Under the pieces are notes generated by a model that had not been told where the DNA came from, did not search any database, and was given only the letters and a program-made list of their open reading frames with translations. Positions 43,234 through 54,056 of a stretch of DNA of 64,000 nucleotides are shown piece after piece. Every line of letters starts with the position of its first letter. The first letter of the stretch is position 1. The stretch comes from Proteles cristata cristata. Lineage: Eukaryota; Chordata; Mammalia; Carnivora; Hyaenidae. The position numbers and the translations under genes are program-made. The stretch is taken from positions 558,001 through 622,000 of the forward strand of contig JAESUZ010005462.1 in the NCBI GenBank assembly GCA_017311185.1, given 5' to 3'.

Positions 43234-43429
43234 TCAGGAGAAATAATCTTATGGACAATTTGATCTTGGACTTCCAGCCTCCAAAACAGAGCAAATAAAT
43301 TCCTGTTGTTCATGGCCCCCAATCTGTGGCCTTCTGTTATGCCAGTCAGAGCAGACTAACATACTCCCAAAGTGTCAGCAGTTGAACACAATGCATCATT
43401 GTGTTGAACCCAGGCATCATCCATGAGTC

Positions 43430-43690
43430 CCAGTCCGATGAGTGAAATAGGCAAGTTAGCAAATAATGGCAGGACATTTGATAAATGCTGAGAGGGGAGT
43501 GCACAAAGTCTTATAGGAAGGCAAGAGGGTAGGAGGTAAGAAATGGTTGGTTGGAGAGATGACTTTTGAGCAGAATCAGAAAGAATTAAGGTTTACCAGG
43601 CTAACAAGAGAGAAAGAGTAAAGCATTCCAGATAGAAGAGCAAGGGCAAAGGAAGGTGGAATTTTAGGGATCATGGTGGTTCCTTGGCAA
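43430..43690 (-). mobile_element. L2 LINE fragment, antisense
   Basis: 'gagagatgacttttgagcagaatcagaaagaa' and 'agagtaaagcattccagatagaagagcaagggcaaagg' match the antisense L2 passage with a 'gacatttgagcagagac...gcattccaggcagagggaac' order. Confidence 0.7.
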
Positions 43691-44104
43691 TCTCAAATTT
43701 AACATTCATGGTTTTGGCAGTACTTGAGTGAACAGGCAGGTCCTTGGCATGTACTAATCTGTAATTTTGCAAAGGTACAAAGGTGAAGATGAGGGAGTGT
43801 GTTGCTGGTGTGGGAACAAGTCCCCTTAGCTGTTAAGTGGGCTTCTGCATTGCAATGACTCATTCAACACAAAGCATGATTTCAGGCCCATAAAGAGCTG
43901 TGAGAAGCGAGGCTGCAGATTAGGAAATCGAGACAATTACATGTTAAAGTCATATTCAAGACTCGGAGCATTTACAAAAGTCTCTTGGTGGCTCTCTTGT
44001 GGATGTTAAGGGTCCTTGTGGGTCTGAGATTAATACCACCCTGTGTTGGATAAGTATGTTTTCATTTCCTGACATTGTCTCCTCATTAGCTTAGCCACTC
44101 ACAG
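43691..44104. other. Unassigned sequence
   Basis: No feature recognised. Confidence 0.35.
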
Positions 44105-45500
44105 ATCACTTATTTTTTATTCAGCATTTCTACTTTGTGCCAACCACCATGCTAAGTACTCAGTGGTGACAAAACACAGGTTTCTCCACCCTGTTGGAGC
44201 TCTGAAACTGCTAGGCAGGGATAATGAACAAGGAAGCAGACCTAGATGATTGCCATCATTGAGAAATGCTTCTAAGGAAAAGTGTTAGTGTTTGAGTAGA
44301 GAAAAATGGGTAGAGACAGATGGTAGGGAGTCAGTAAAGGGCTCTTTGGGGGAGGTAAAGGATAAGAAAGGCTTCCCTGTAGGCAGAGGGAGAAGCATGC
44401 CTGAGGGCTCTGAGATAGGAGCAAGGTGTGCTGGAGGAATGAGGAGCAGAGAGCGGGGGTGTTGAGAGGGAAGGAAGAGCAGCAGAAGGTGAGTGGGAGG
44501 AAGTGGGTGGGGCCAGATTGAGTTTATTCCCCATGAAATTGGGAGTCCCAAAAGGCTTTTAAACAGGAGTGCCAGGCTCATCTCTCTGGCTCGCACGTGG
44601 AAAACGGACAGGAGGGGACACATGTGGATGCCTAATCAAAGCACGGGTTCCCAGATACGGCTGCAGATTGGAATCCCTCGGGAGTGCAAAATGCTACTGA
44701 TGTCTGGGTGTCTCCCCATCCCAGACTTTCTGATTTAATTGGTCTGGGGTACAGCCTGGAATTTCAAAAAGTTGATTCAAATGAGCAGCAAAATGTGAGA
44801 CTTTCTGAACCTTCTAGATAAGATTCAGTAGAGATTCGAGTGCACTAGGACTGTGGCCATGAGAAGCAATGTCATGCACAAATAAATGAGATTCATTTCA
44901 GAGACAGAAGCAACACCTTAGCAGTCACCCTGGTTATGAGCAGCATAGGAGCAGGAGGATTTAAAGATTACTCAGAAGGGAGGTTGGAGCCACAGGTAGA
45001 CATTTGGGAGCCATTGATATTTGGGTTGGAATTTAAAGACACAGAAATAGAAGCAATCACATAGGTAAGAATATGGATAGAGAAGGAGGGTTCAACTTCA
45101 ATACGGTGGGGGAGGGGGAAGAGGTTAGATTTTGGAGGCTTGGGGCATAAATGAGAGTGGTGCCACGGAGGTGTGCATGAGGAAGGAATGGCCCTTGATA
45201 GGAGGAGTAATGCCCCCTCCATTTTAGCAGGAGGAATGAACAAGAAGGGGGCAGTTATGGGTGACTTTGTAAATTAGTTACGGGAAAGTTAGAGCACTTT
45301 TAGCTGATAGATTTCATTTTCTTGATTGAGTGTAAGCAGATAGGAGCTGGGGTGAGTGGCCAGGTTGGGGTTAGGGTGAGGAGGAAGCATGGTAGGTTTG
45401 CAGAGTTTACAGAAGTTCTGAGATAATCATGGGGGTAGGGGTGGAGAACACACTCTTTGGAGAGTGTTGTGAGTTTAGGGCAGCATTGTGTGTCCATCTG
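44105..45500 (-). mobile_element. Long L2 LINE, antisense, with a MER5A-like insertion
   Basis: Starts near the L2 3' terminus ('tcagcatttctactttgtgccaaccaccatgctaagtac') and continues with 'gcttccctgtaggcagagggagaagcatgcctgagggctctgagatagg'. It then has 'tgggaggaagtgggtggggccagattgagtttattcc' and, after the MER5A-like element, 'gagccacaggtagacatttgggagccattgatatttgg'. The collinear order supports one L2 of more than 1 kb. The far end is uncertain. Confidence 0.7.
44642..44815 (+). mobile_element. MER5A-like hAT-Charlie remnant inside L2
   Basis: 'gggttcccagatacggctgcagattggaatccctcgggagtgcaaaatgct' then 'catcccagactttctgatttaattggtctggggtacagcctgg' is MER5A order. It lies between two collinear L2 parts. 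Confidence 0.75.
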
Positions 45501-45849
45501 AAGATGATGGTCATGCGTTTGTAGTGACTGTCAAGCTGTGCTTTGTCTCCACCAACAAGGCTTAGAGACACAAGTGCAGGCACAGAGACATGGTAGGCTT
45601 CATCCCAGATTGGAATTTGCACATCTTTGGTGATTTTAACAGCTTTAATAATGAGTAGGGGGAAATCCTGGATTGTGGGTTGAAGTATATACGGGAGGTG
45701 TGGGTGTCCTAGAGGATGTGCTGCTCAGTCTCCCTTCAAGGCCACCTGGCACCCTCAACAAGACCCTGTTCTCCCAGGCTGCTCCCAGCTGATGACCGCA
45801 GGTGCCAATGTAATGGTGGGTGTACTAGATTTACTTTGTATTTTCAAAG
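45501..45849. other. Unassigned sequence
   Basis: No feature recognised; it may be further diverged L2. Confidence 0.35.
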
Positions 45850-46520
45850 CAACGTTTGTATTCATTTCCTATTGTAAATTTCCTGTGAGAAAGATTGCTA
45901 CAAACATAGTAATTTTAAACAACAAGCATTTATTATCTCGGTTTCCATGGATCAGGAGTCCAGGCATACTTAGGGTCTCACAAAGCTGTAATCGGCTAGG
46001 GCTGAAGTCCTTTCCCACGTACAGGTGTTTGTTGGCAAAATTCAGTTCCTTGCAGCTGCACAACCGATGGCAGCTTCCTTCTCCAAGGTCAGTAAATGTA
46101 CAGAAAGGTTGGGCTTTTCCTTGACTCATTCTTTTCCCTCTCTGTGCCCTTCTTGACCCAGGGAAGGCTCTCAGTATTTCTTGAGCCACGAGGGGTAGAA
46201 TCTGGGACTTACCTGAGTTGCAGAACCAGAGATTTTGGATGAAAGAAAGCATCTCTACTGCTTCTGTTCTCTTACCTCCAGACCAGTTTTTACAAGGTTC
46301 ACTCATTTCCTTAGGTCAGGCCCACCCAGGATAATCTCTTTTCTAATTAATTTAAATCCAACTGATTAGAGACTTCATTACATCCACAACAAATTTTCAC
46401 TTTTTCCAGATAACATAACCTCATTGGTGGTATTCACATGTCTGGCCTACACTCCAAGAGAGGGGATTGCACAGGGCAGGTGCACCAGAGAAGTGGGAAT
46501 ATTGGAGTGCATCATGGAAT
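45850..46520 (-). mobile_element. MaLR/ERVL-like LTR, antisense, about 670 bp
   Basis: 'tttgtattcatttcctattgt', 'aaacaacaagcatttattatctcggtttccatggatcaggagtccaggca', 'ttgttggcaaaattcagttccttgcagctg', 'ggcccacccaggataatctcttttctaattaatttaaatccaactgatta' and 'ggaattctggctacccc' match an old mammalian LTR. It is the reverse of the type at 32934-33516. The subfamily is not determined. Confidence 0.7.
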
Positions 46521-46554
46521 TCTGGCTACCCCAGCATTCATATCAGGTGAAATT

Positions 46555-47200
46555 TTTTTAAAATCATGTTTTTATTTTTCTGAGTATAAAAGTTAAAGTT
46601 CATAGGGTAGAATCTGGAATCTATAGACATGTACAAAAAGGGAAATTTAAATCAATTCATAGAATATATTTCTTCCCTAAAATATAAACATGATTACAAT
46701 TTTTATTTATTTATCTTTCCTTTTTAAATGTTTATTTGTTTTGGAGAGAGCGTAAAAGGGGAAGGGGCAGAGAGAGGGGGACAGCCCAAGTGGGCTCTGC
46801 GCTGACAGCAGTAAGCCTGAGGTGGGGCTTGAACTCATAAACCACAAGATCATGACCTGAGCTGAAGTCAAGTGTTCAACCAACTGAACTACCCAGGTGC
46901 CCCTGTTTATTTCTCTTTATATAATGGGACCACAAGATGGAATTTTGGATTTGGCATTAGATTAAGTGTTCTTTGAGAATATGAATATGGCTCATAGTAC
47001 TCTGTTGTGTGAATATGGATTCACTTTATTTACTGTTTTCCCTTTGACACTCTGGTTGCTTTCAATTTTTTGGCTATTACAAACAATCTTCACAAATTTA
47101 CTCTAGCATATCTATGTGCTTATTGAGAGCTCACTATTCACTTGAAATTTTGAGGCAGAGATAGTTAAAGTGGTGGGATCAGATATCAATAAGGAAATCA
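46555..47200 (-). mobile_element. Ancient LINE-1 fragment, antisense, split by a SINE
   Basis: After the SINE the text 'cactctggttgctttcaattttttggctattacaaacaatcttcacaaattt' is typical antisense L1M 3' sequence. The left part (46555-46718) is less certain. Confidence 0.55.
46719..46903 (-). mobile_element. CAN-SINE, diverged
   Basis: Minus-strand SINE, somewhat short, head at about 46885-46903 (GGGGCACCTGGGTAGTTCAG). The flanks TTTATTTATCTTTC and TGTTTATTTCTCTTT suggest a decayed duplication. Confidence 0.9.
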
Positions 47201-47290
47201 ATAAAGAAATAAAGATATCAATAAAGAAAATTTATTGATATAGAATAATAATTGATATAGAATATATCAATAATAATTGATATAGAATAG
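47187..47290. repeat. AT-rich local tandem repeat
   Basis: The unit ATTGATATAGAATA recurs at about 47234, 47252 and 47277, next to TCAATAAAGAAA units. It looks like local duplication at the end of an L1 fragment. Confidence 0.75.
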
Positions 47291-48148
47291 AAGTGGAACA
47301 TACCCACAACCTGTAATGGGTTGTTTGTAAAATGAAATCAATTTTTATTTGGGCATAATTTTTTCCACAAGCATTTATTGGGGAAACTAAGATGCCGGTG
47401 AAGTGTTTTGGCATAGGGCTTCGTGAGTATGGGGATGACATTTATCTCAGGTTTCAAGTTACCGTGTCACTTGCACAATAACTGACCAGCACGAAGATTT
47501 GTCTATGCCACTAACATAATTTCGTAACAGTCCCTGAAGGAAAAGATCTGTGTGTGGGGAAGGGATAGAGAAAGAATGGGAGATGAGCTAGGATTGCATG
47601 GGGAGGTGGAGTAGGAAGATGGTGAGTCAGAGGTCCATGACTGCAGAGTTAAAAAAGAGAACTCCCTTTGTATGGGAGATTTGGAAGCTGAGCAGACCGC
47701 CCTGGGCTGGCATGAAAGTTCCTGTAGTTATGACCTTAATAAAGTGATTTAAAACATATTGATCTTTGTGTCTTTGTGGGTTTGGGCTTAACCTTGGTGG
47801 TTGGCTTACTTCAGGGCAAACACTTGTACTTTGTGTGAAGTGGGAAGTCAAAACTCACCAGAGCCTTCATCGTTTAGGGCTGAGTTTGGTGCACCATGAG
47901 GAGGTCTCGGGCTCTGTCTGAGTATGCTTTAGTTCTGGAGATGTAGGCAGGGTCTTGGGCCTGTGCTCCTGGGATGGAAAGTCCATGCATTCTTTGATTT
48001 TCTGGATTTTCTGGGATTGTATGTGTGTGTGTTGGGAGAGGGAGAGGAAGAGCAGGAGTGATAAGGTGACTTCTTGCAGTGGGCCACTGAGAGATGCTAG
48101 AGAGGCAGGTCCTTGACATTGTCATACCTGAAAAATGAGATGTGTCTT
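47291..48148. other. Unassigned sequence
   Basis: No gene recognised. 'gttatgaccttaataaagtgatttaaaacatattgatctttgtgtc' near 47727-47770 looks like a polyadenylation region, perhaps of an unrecognised LTR. Confidence 0.35.
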
Positions 48149-48570
48149 TTTAAATGTTTATTTATTTATTTTGAGAGAGAAGAGAGGAGGGGAAGCGTCA
48201 GAGAGAGAATTCCAAACAGGTTCCATGCTGTCAAGCACAAAGCCCAATGATGAAACTCAAACTCATGAACTATGAAATCATAGCCTGAGAAATCAAGAGT
48301 CGTGGGGCGTCTGGGTGGCTCAGTTGGTTAAATGTCCAACTTCGGCTCAGGTCATGATCACACGGTTTGTGGGTTCGAGCCCCGTGTCGGGCTCTATGCT
48401 GATGGCTAGCTCAGAGCCTGGAGCCTGCTTCAAATTCTGTGTCTCCCTCTCTCTCTGACCCTCTCCTCCTCATGTTGTCTCTCTCTCTCAGAAATAAATA
48501 AAAAACATTAAAAAAATAAAAAAAAAAGATTTGGACACTTAACCGACTGAGTCACCCAAGCTACCCAGAT
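48149..48570 (-). mobile_element. CAN-SINE split by another CAN-SINE
   Basis: The tail and body lie at 48149-48303 and the head half at 48527-48570 (GGACACTTAACCGACTGAGT, then a degraded CACCCAAGCTACCC). Between them is a complete plus-strand SINE. The split falls inside the tRNA-related part. Confidence 0.9.
48304..48526 (+). mobile_element. CAN-SINE inserted in opposite orientation inside a SINE
   Basis: Starts GGGGCGTCTGGGTGGCTCAG, B-box GGTTCGAGCCC at 48372-48382, tail AATAAATAAAAAACATTAAA. AAGAGTCGT before and AAGATTTGG after it may be the decayed target-site duplication. Confidence 0.94.
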
Positions 48571-49064
48571 GCATTTTGTTCTACTTCAGGGAGGACACCT
48601 GCGTTCTCTTTCCAAGTTCAATGGAAGCCATCTCTCCCATGACAATTGTGCCCAAGCTACTTGTTATGCGGTGTCTCCTGGGAGCAAATTGCTATTTCCC
48701 TTGAAGAGACCTCTGTGTCTCCTTTGCTGAGCAGAACCATAGGCTCCCTTTCTCCTCTCCCAAGGTTTCCAGTGGAGTAGTTGTGAGCTTGGTAGAATCA
48801 ATTTTCATGTGAACCAATGGTTAGAGCATCAAACTCTAACCACTTCCTCAAAGGAAGCATTACTTTCTCTTTCCCTTTCTGTAGTCTCAATGTACCCTAA
48901 GCCATGTGTGAGAAGTGTGTATGTTTTAGAAATAGTGACTCGCTGGTGGTCTGTCCATAGTAAATCTCCAGGAAGGGGCTTTGCTTCTAGGACTTTTAAA
49001 ATCCTGTTCTTTTCTCAACGTTACAATTATGATACTCAAAGGACCAAGTATAGGTGTATATAAG
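48571..49064. other. Unassigned sequence
   Basis: No feature recognised. Confidence 0.35.
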
Positions 49065-49300
49065 TAGTTCTCAACTGGGGGTGATTTTGCCCTTCAGGGG
49101 CATTTAGTAATGTCTGGAGACATTTTGGCTGTCATTACTAAGGGTGGGAGAGTGGGGGACGGGTGGAGAATACAACCCATCTAGTGGATAAAGGCCAGGG
49201 ATCTTGCTAAACATCTTAGTGCACAAGAATTATTCTGCCCCAAATGTCAATAGTGTCAAGGTGGCGAAATCTGGGCATAGACCGAAGTATTACTCCAGTT
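49065..49300 (+). mobile_element. hAT-Charlie MITE
   Basis: 'gttctcaactgggggtgattttgcccttcaggggcatttagtaatgtctggagacatttt', then 'ggataaaggccagggatcttgctaaacatctt' and 'gccccaaatgtcaatagtgtcaagg' give the full order of a mammalian hAT MITE. The copy at 18729-18862 belongs to the same family. Confidence 0.85.
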
Positions 49301-51779
49301 ACCAGGAAGCCTGGGTTCTGAGTTTATAAGATAGAAACCAAAGTTTACATAGGAGCTGTCTGGCTGAACTCTATTTAGGGAAAGAACATGACCTACTTTT
49401 CAGCACTTTCCCTAAAGCTAGATTAGTCAAAACATTTCAAATATCCCTAATGTGGGAGAAAACAAACAAACAAATGTCCAAGTCTATGGGTTAAAAGACT
49501 CATTTACATAACAATGAGGCACTTGAAGCAAAGGAAAATCTGGGCTAGAATTGCCACACTCTGAGCATTCATTAAGAAAGAGACCAAAGCTGGTAAAATG
49601 GACATTTCCCTTCCTTCACTTGCCTGCATCATGCCAGCATCCAGCAATGATTTCTGTCAGAAGCTGTGCTTACTGGGCAGGAGACCTAGAGATGGCCTCC
49701 CTTTGGGCAATTTATGCTAAATTAGTTTTGTGGATGCTTCAGGTACCAATTCCTCCAGACTTTCTTCATTACAGACAATGCCTCTGGGACCAGTAGTGAG
49801 AAACAGTGTCTTGAATTACCGGGTCATAAATTTAATATCGGAGACCATCTTCCCTTCCTATATCAGGTACCTATAGCAAAAAGCTTTCAGTGTTTTCAAA
49901 AATGCTCACACTTTAATGTGATATCTGGGGTTTGGAGAACCCTTAGGTCAGAGGATGAGCTTTATGAGCCCTGAAACTGTCATGCAAAATTGTATGTGAT
50001 TTGGGTTACCTGGGGAGAAAACCTACTGATTTTATCACATTCCCTAAGGAGATTTTATTCCAAATATTAAGAACCACTGATATGGATTCATTCACTCATC
50101 AAATATTTATTAAGTGCCTATTCTGTGCCAGCACTGTGTTACATACTGGAAATAAAGGGAACTAGATGGTGGTGTATCATTGATTGAAACTTTAAAGAAA
50201 ACAGGAAGGAGTCTAAAGAGGAAAGTATAAAATTAATCAAGATGCATTGAAGAAAGTAATTGAAAAATTTAAAGAGCCTGAAGATATCTTTTATTTGATA
50301 TTGATAGACATTTCTATTTATACATACACAACATTGTAACGATACTATGGCAGTGGAAACAAAGCAGATGAAAAGTTACAGGTGTGAATACTTAGATGAA
50401 GTAGATTTTTATTAATAAGCAATTCACATCTCTAAGCTGCTGATTCTGAAAATAGAATCCAATTTGTTCTTTCCCCCAAAATGTTTCTTTTAATTTAATT
50501 ATTAGGTGGATTGATCACCTCTCTTTCCTACAGCTTATAATTTCAGTGTTTTGGGGGTGATACTGAAATGAAAGCTTGCTTTCACAAAGGTAGAAGTAAA
50601 CTCTTATGTCTGTCACACTAATGAATTATCATGAGGGTTTCTGTTTCCATTTCGTTCACTATAACCATGTACTTTTCCTCTTCATCATGCTACAGTTACA
50701 GTCTGCCCTACACCCCAGCCCTGATACTGAGGTTGGACATTGAGGGAACAGAGGTGGGGGTGGAGGGAAGGTCACTTTCAGCCATCAGGGCAACTGTCAA
50801 GGACACCTGGGCTCCGCCATACTCCACAGGATAATTCTGGGCTGGCCCCCATGTGCATTGGACCCATGGCTCCAAGCTAAATGCCAGAGACTTCTACTCT
50901 CTTTTGTGACTTGTAGTCCATGTTTCTTCATATGGATATCACCTTATTCGTGGTCCTCACCCCTCCCCCCCCATTAATAAAAACTTTCTGTCTAAACTGT
51001 GGGCACTGTGTGTTTACCTGTGTTTCCTTTTCACTTTAAATAAACAAAGCCATATAAGACCTCTGTTTTCCTGTGCCTGAGGGGAATTCAGTTCATGTTG
51101 CTTGCCTTGGGGATGCTTAGAATCTCTATTTCACAGCATTTAGAAAGTACATGAAGGTTTACATAGTAAATCCCAGTGTCTCATTTTATAGACAAGGAAA
51201 CCGTGGTTCCTAGAACTCAAGCTTGAAACCAGCTGAACTAAAACTAGGATCTCCTTTCTGAGTTTCTTCCCAGAGCTCCCTTCACAGGGATAAATTTCTG
51301 AAAGACAAAATACATCAAGATTACTGTTCCTCAGTCCTTTCTGGGCAGAGTTTGGTGGCCTCTAAATTTAGTTCCTGCCTTCTGTGGATGATTCAGACAC
51401 AGCCCAGCTCAGAACAGCAACTTACCCCTCTCAGTCTCCAGAAGGGAAATAAACATACAAATAGGACAGTTTCTTGGCTGACAGGTCACTTGAATGTGGA
51501 TCTCAGAAGAGACAAATGCTTATCAGATATAAACATAGGAGCAAGAGAAAAGTAGGTCTAATGGCTCATTCTGCCCAAGAGGCCCTATTTCCTACAGTGT
51601 GCACAGGATTCTGTATCTCACCCAGTTAATGCAGTGCTCGATGCTTTCCCCAATGCCAGGGAAGCTATGTGCTTCTTCAGTGCTCCCACCTTAGCAAAAA
51701 GGTCATGTCACAAAAGTCTATTTGGCTGCTAGGGAAAGACAGCAGTTTATTCCCTAAAAGTCATCCTCCCTTCTCCCAT
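49301..51779. other. Mostly unassigned, with hAT, L2 and MIR traces
   Basis: 50085-50165 is an antisense L2 3' tip (CATTCACTCATCAAATATTT then TATTCTGTGCCAGCACTG). 51135-51260 resembles antisense MIR (TTTTATAGACAAGGAAACCG). Nothing else is recognised, and the frames here are short. Confidence 0.45.
49890..50088 (+). mobile_element. hAT-type MER remnant
   Basis: 'atctggggtttggagaaccctt', then 'gaaactgtcatgcaaaattgtatgtgatttggg', then 'tttatcacattccctaaggagatttt', ending AAGAACCACTGATA. Same order as the copy at 24125-24298. Confidence 0.6.
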
Positions 51780-52096
51780 AGAAATAAAATTTTCCAAAAA
51801 AACCCAAGTAATCCAGTTTAAAAAATGGACAGAGGACCCAAATAGACATTTTTCTAAAGAAGACACACAGATGGCCAACAAACACATGAAAAAATGCTCA
51901 GCATCACTCATTATCAGGAAAATGCAAGTCAAAAGCACAATGAGATATCACTTTACATCTGTCAGAGTGGCTAGAATGAAAAAGACAAGAAATAACAAGT
52001 GTTGGTGAGGATGTGGAGAAGAAGGAACATTTGTGCCCTGTTGGTAGGAATGCACACGGGTGAGGTTCCTCAAAAAAATTAAAAATAAAAATTCCA

Positions 52097-52300
52097 GGGT
52101 GCCTGAGTGGCTCAGTCAGTTAAGTGTCCAGCTCAGGTCGTGACCTCACAGTATGTGAATGCAAGCCCCACATAGGACTCTGCACTGACAGCATGGAGTC
52201 TACTTGGGATTCTCTCCCTCCTTCTCCCTCTGCCCCTCCCTAGCTCACACTCTTTCTTTATCAAAATAAATAAATAAACTTTAAAAATTAAAAAAAAAAA
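52097..52300 (+). mobile_element. CAN-SINE inside a LINE-1
   Basis: Head AGGGTGCCTGAGTGGCTCAG, older 'acttgggattctctccct' body, tail AAATAAATAAATAAACTTT then A-rich. L1 text resumes at 52301 (GAAATACCATCTGATCCAG). The B-box is degraded (GAATGCAAGCCCC). Confidence 0.94.
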
Positions 52301-52469
52301 GAAATACCATCTGATCCAGTAATTCCAGTACCAGGTATTTACTCAAAGAAAATGATAACACTAATTTGAAAAGATACATGCACCCCTATGTTTACTGCAG
52401 CGTTATTTAAAATAGCCGAGATATGGAAGCAACCCAAGTGTTCAACCGTAGATAAGTGAATAAAGAAGA

Positions 52470-52470
<1 letters not shown>

Positions 52471-52506
<36 letters not shown>
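52471..52506. repeat. (CA)18 microsatellite inside a LINE-1
   Basis: An uninterrupted CA run in the L1 segment that normally carries a short alternating purine-pyrimidine stretch before 'tggaatat'. Confidence 0.97.
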
Positions 52507-52508
<2 letters not shown>

Positions 52509-53006
52509 GGAATATGACTCAGCTATAAAAAGAATATGATCTTGACACCTGCAAGAACATGGATAGACCTAGAAGGTATTATCCCAAGTGAAATAAACCA
52601 GACAGAAAAAAACAAATATCATATGGTTTCACTTATATGTGGAATCTAAAAAATAAAACAAACAAACAGAAAGCAAAATAGACCCATAAATACAGAGGGG
52701 ATGTTGTGGGGGATTGGCAAAATGGGTGTAGGGGAATATGAGATACAGTGTTTCACCTATGGAATGAATGGGCATACAAGGGGTAGCACAGGGAATACCA
52801 TCAAGGATATTGTAATAGTGCTGTACAGTGACAGATGCGAGCTACACTTGTGGTGAGCACAGCATAGGCTACAGAGATGTTGAATTACTATGTTGTACCT
52901 CTGAAACTAATGTAACACAGTGTGTCAACTATACTTCAAAGAAATGCCCAGAAAAAGAAATAAAGTTTTTACCCTGGTCACTGTCTACCCAGGGAAAAAA
53001 AAAATT

Positions 53007-53220
53007 ACATTTTCTAGCTCCCTCTGCTTTGAGTATGGTCATGGGATCAGCTCCTGACCAGTGGGACACCGGGGGCAGTTGTGTGCAGTTTGCCTCAGTG
53101 GGACAGAGAGTGCTCTCCTGTCCCTTTCTTCTTCCCTGCTGGGTGGAATGTCAACGTGACAGGAGATCTTTTTAGAAATGCAGGCACCATACAGTGGTAA
53201 GATAAAGGCTGACAGGGCAA
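53007..53220 (+). mobile_element. Old interspersed repeat, family not named
   Basis: 'ggtcatgggatcagctcctgaccagtgggaca' and 'tttcttcttccctgctgggtggaatgtcaacgtga' match a common mammalian repeat that I recognise by wording but cannot name. Noncoding. Confidence 0.5.
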
Positions 53221-53227
53221 GAAGATT

Positions 53228-53551
53228 GTCTTAGTCACACAAGCTGTCGCAACAAAATACCGGACTGGGCAGCTTCACCAGCAGCCCTTTATTTCCTCCA
53301 GTTCCAGAGACTGGGAGGTCTAAGATTAAGGTGCCCACTAGATGGCCACCTCATTGCTCTGGACTCACATGGTAGAGAGAGAGCGAGCTCTGGTCTCTCT
53401 TCCTGGTCTTGTATAGACACTAATCACGTCTTGGGGCCCCACCCTGAGGACCACATCTAAACCTAATGACCTCCCACAGGCTTCACCTCCTACACTGGGG
53501 GTAGGACTTCAACAGATGAATTTGAGGGGGACATTAAATTCAACCGATAGC
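53228..53551 (-). mobile_element. MLT1-type MaLR LTR
   Basis: Antisense MLT1: 'cttagtcacacaagctgtcgcaacaaaataccggactgggcagctt', then 'tttatttcctccagttccagag', 'ggtctaagattaaggtgcc' and 'ggtaggacttcaacagatgaatttgagggggacattaaattcaacc'. Confidence 0.92.
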
Positions 53552-54056
53552 AAAGATAAACCTCACACGCAAGGCCTCCTGGCAGCTTGGACTTGCAAAT
53601 GAGAGAGAAGTGTGTTTCTGACATGATAAGCCACTGCGGGGACCTCTTTCACATCCAGACAAATTTATAATGTAATTAATACCGTAATTTAGGTTTGTTC
53701 TTATTAATATCACATACCGTTTCCTCTTGTCATTTTTATGGTAAATGGGAGAAATACTCACTCCATGAAAGCTCATGTAGATTCTTACCACATATAGGCA
53801 TTCAGGCAACAGGTGGAAGAGTTTACATATGACTCCCCATATGCGACGGACCAGAAGGCTGCTGTGGTTGGACTGTGACTGGTTCACTGAGTAACTTCAC
53901 TGAATCACAGGTTGCATAGAGCCCTGGGGGAGAGCACCGGGCACCATTATGCCCAATGGACCATGATAGAACACTCATTTGATTCAGAAGCCTTTCATTT
54001 CTGTCACTGGAAGGGAGGGAAGGGGGAAGAGACAACATGGAGTGAGGGAAAGGAGG
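53552..54056. other. Spacer between two MLT1 LTRs
   Basis: About 505 bp with no retroviral coding similarity or other repeat that I can see. Confidence 0.4.

Larger units (their letters stand above)
41597..43363 (+). mobile_element. MLT1-type LTR split by a SINE and an L1
   Basis: Three collinear pieces. 41597-41696 is TGTTACGGACTGAATTAGGT and on, to 'gtatttggagacaaggtctttt'. 41926-42118 runs from 'aaaatgaagtcattaggtgggctctaatccaatatggctgg' to 'gaggcctcaggagaaataatctt'. 43251-43363 runs 'gatcttggacttccagcctccaaaacagag' to 'gtcagagcagactaaca'. Together they rebuild the MLT1 sense order. Confidence 0.93.
51794..52955 (+). mobile_element. LINE-1 3' end with target-site duplication, containing a SINE
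   Basis: Sense L1 truncated in ORF2. It has 'aaaaaatggacagaggacccaaatagacatttttctaaag', then 'ggccaacaaacacatgaaaaaatgctcagcatcact', then 'agtgttggtgaggatgtggagaag', then the 3' UTR to GTCAACTATACTTCAAAG. AGAAATAAAATTTT (51780-51793) and AGAAATAAAGTTTT (52956-52969) are a 14-bp duplication with one mismatch. The frames are broken, so it is older than the copies at 15.9 and 42.1 kb. Confidence 0.92.

Noticed and set aside
42804..43322. 172-codon minus-strand frame as a complete gene
   Set aside because: It is the C-terminal end of L1 ORF2p; the first part of the frame is MLT1 sequence joined by chance.
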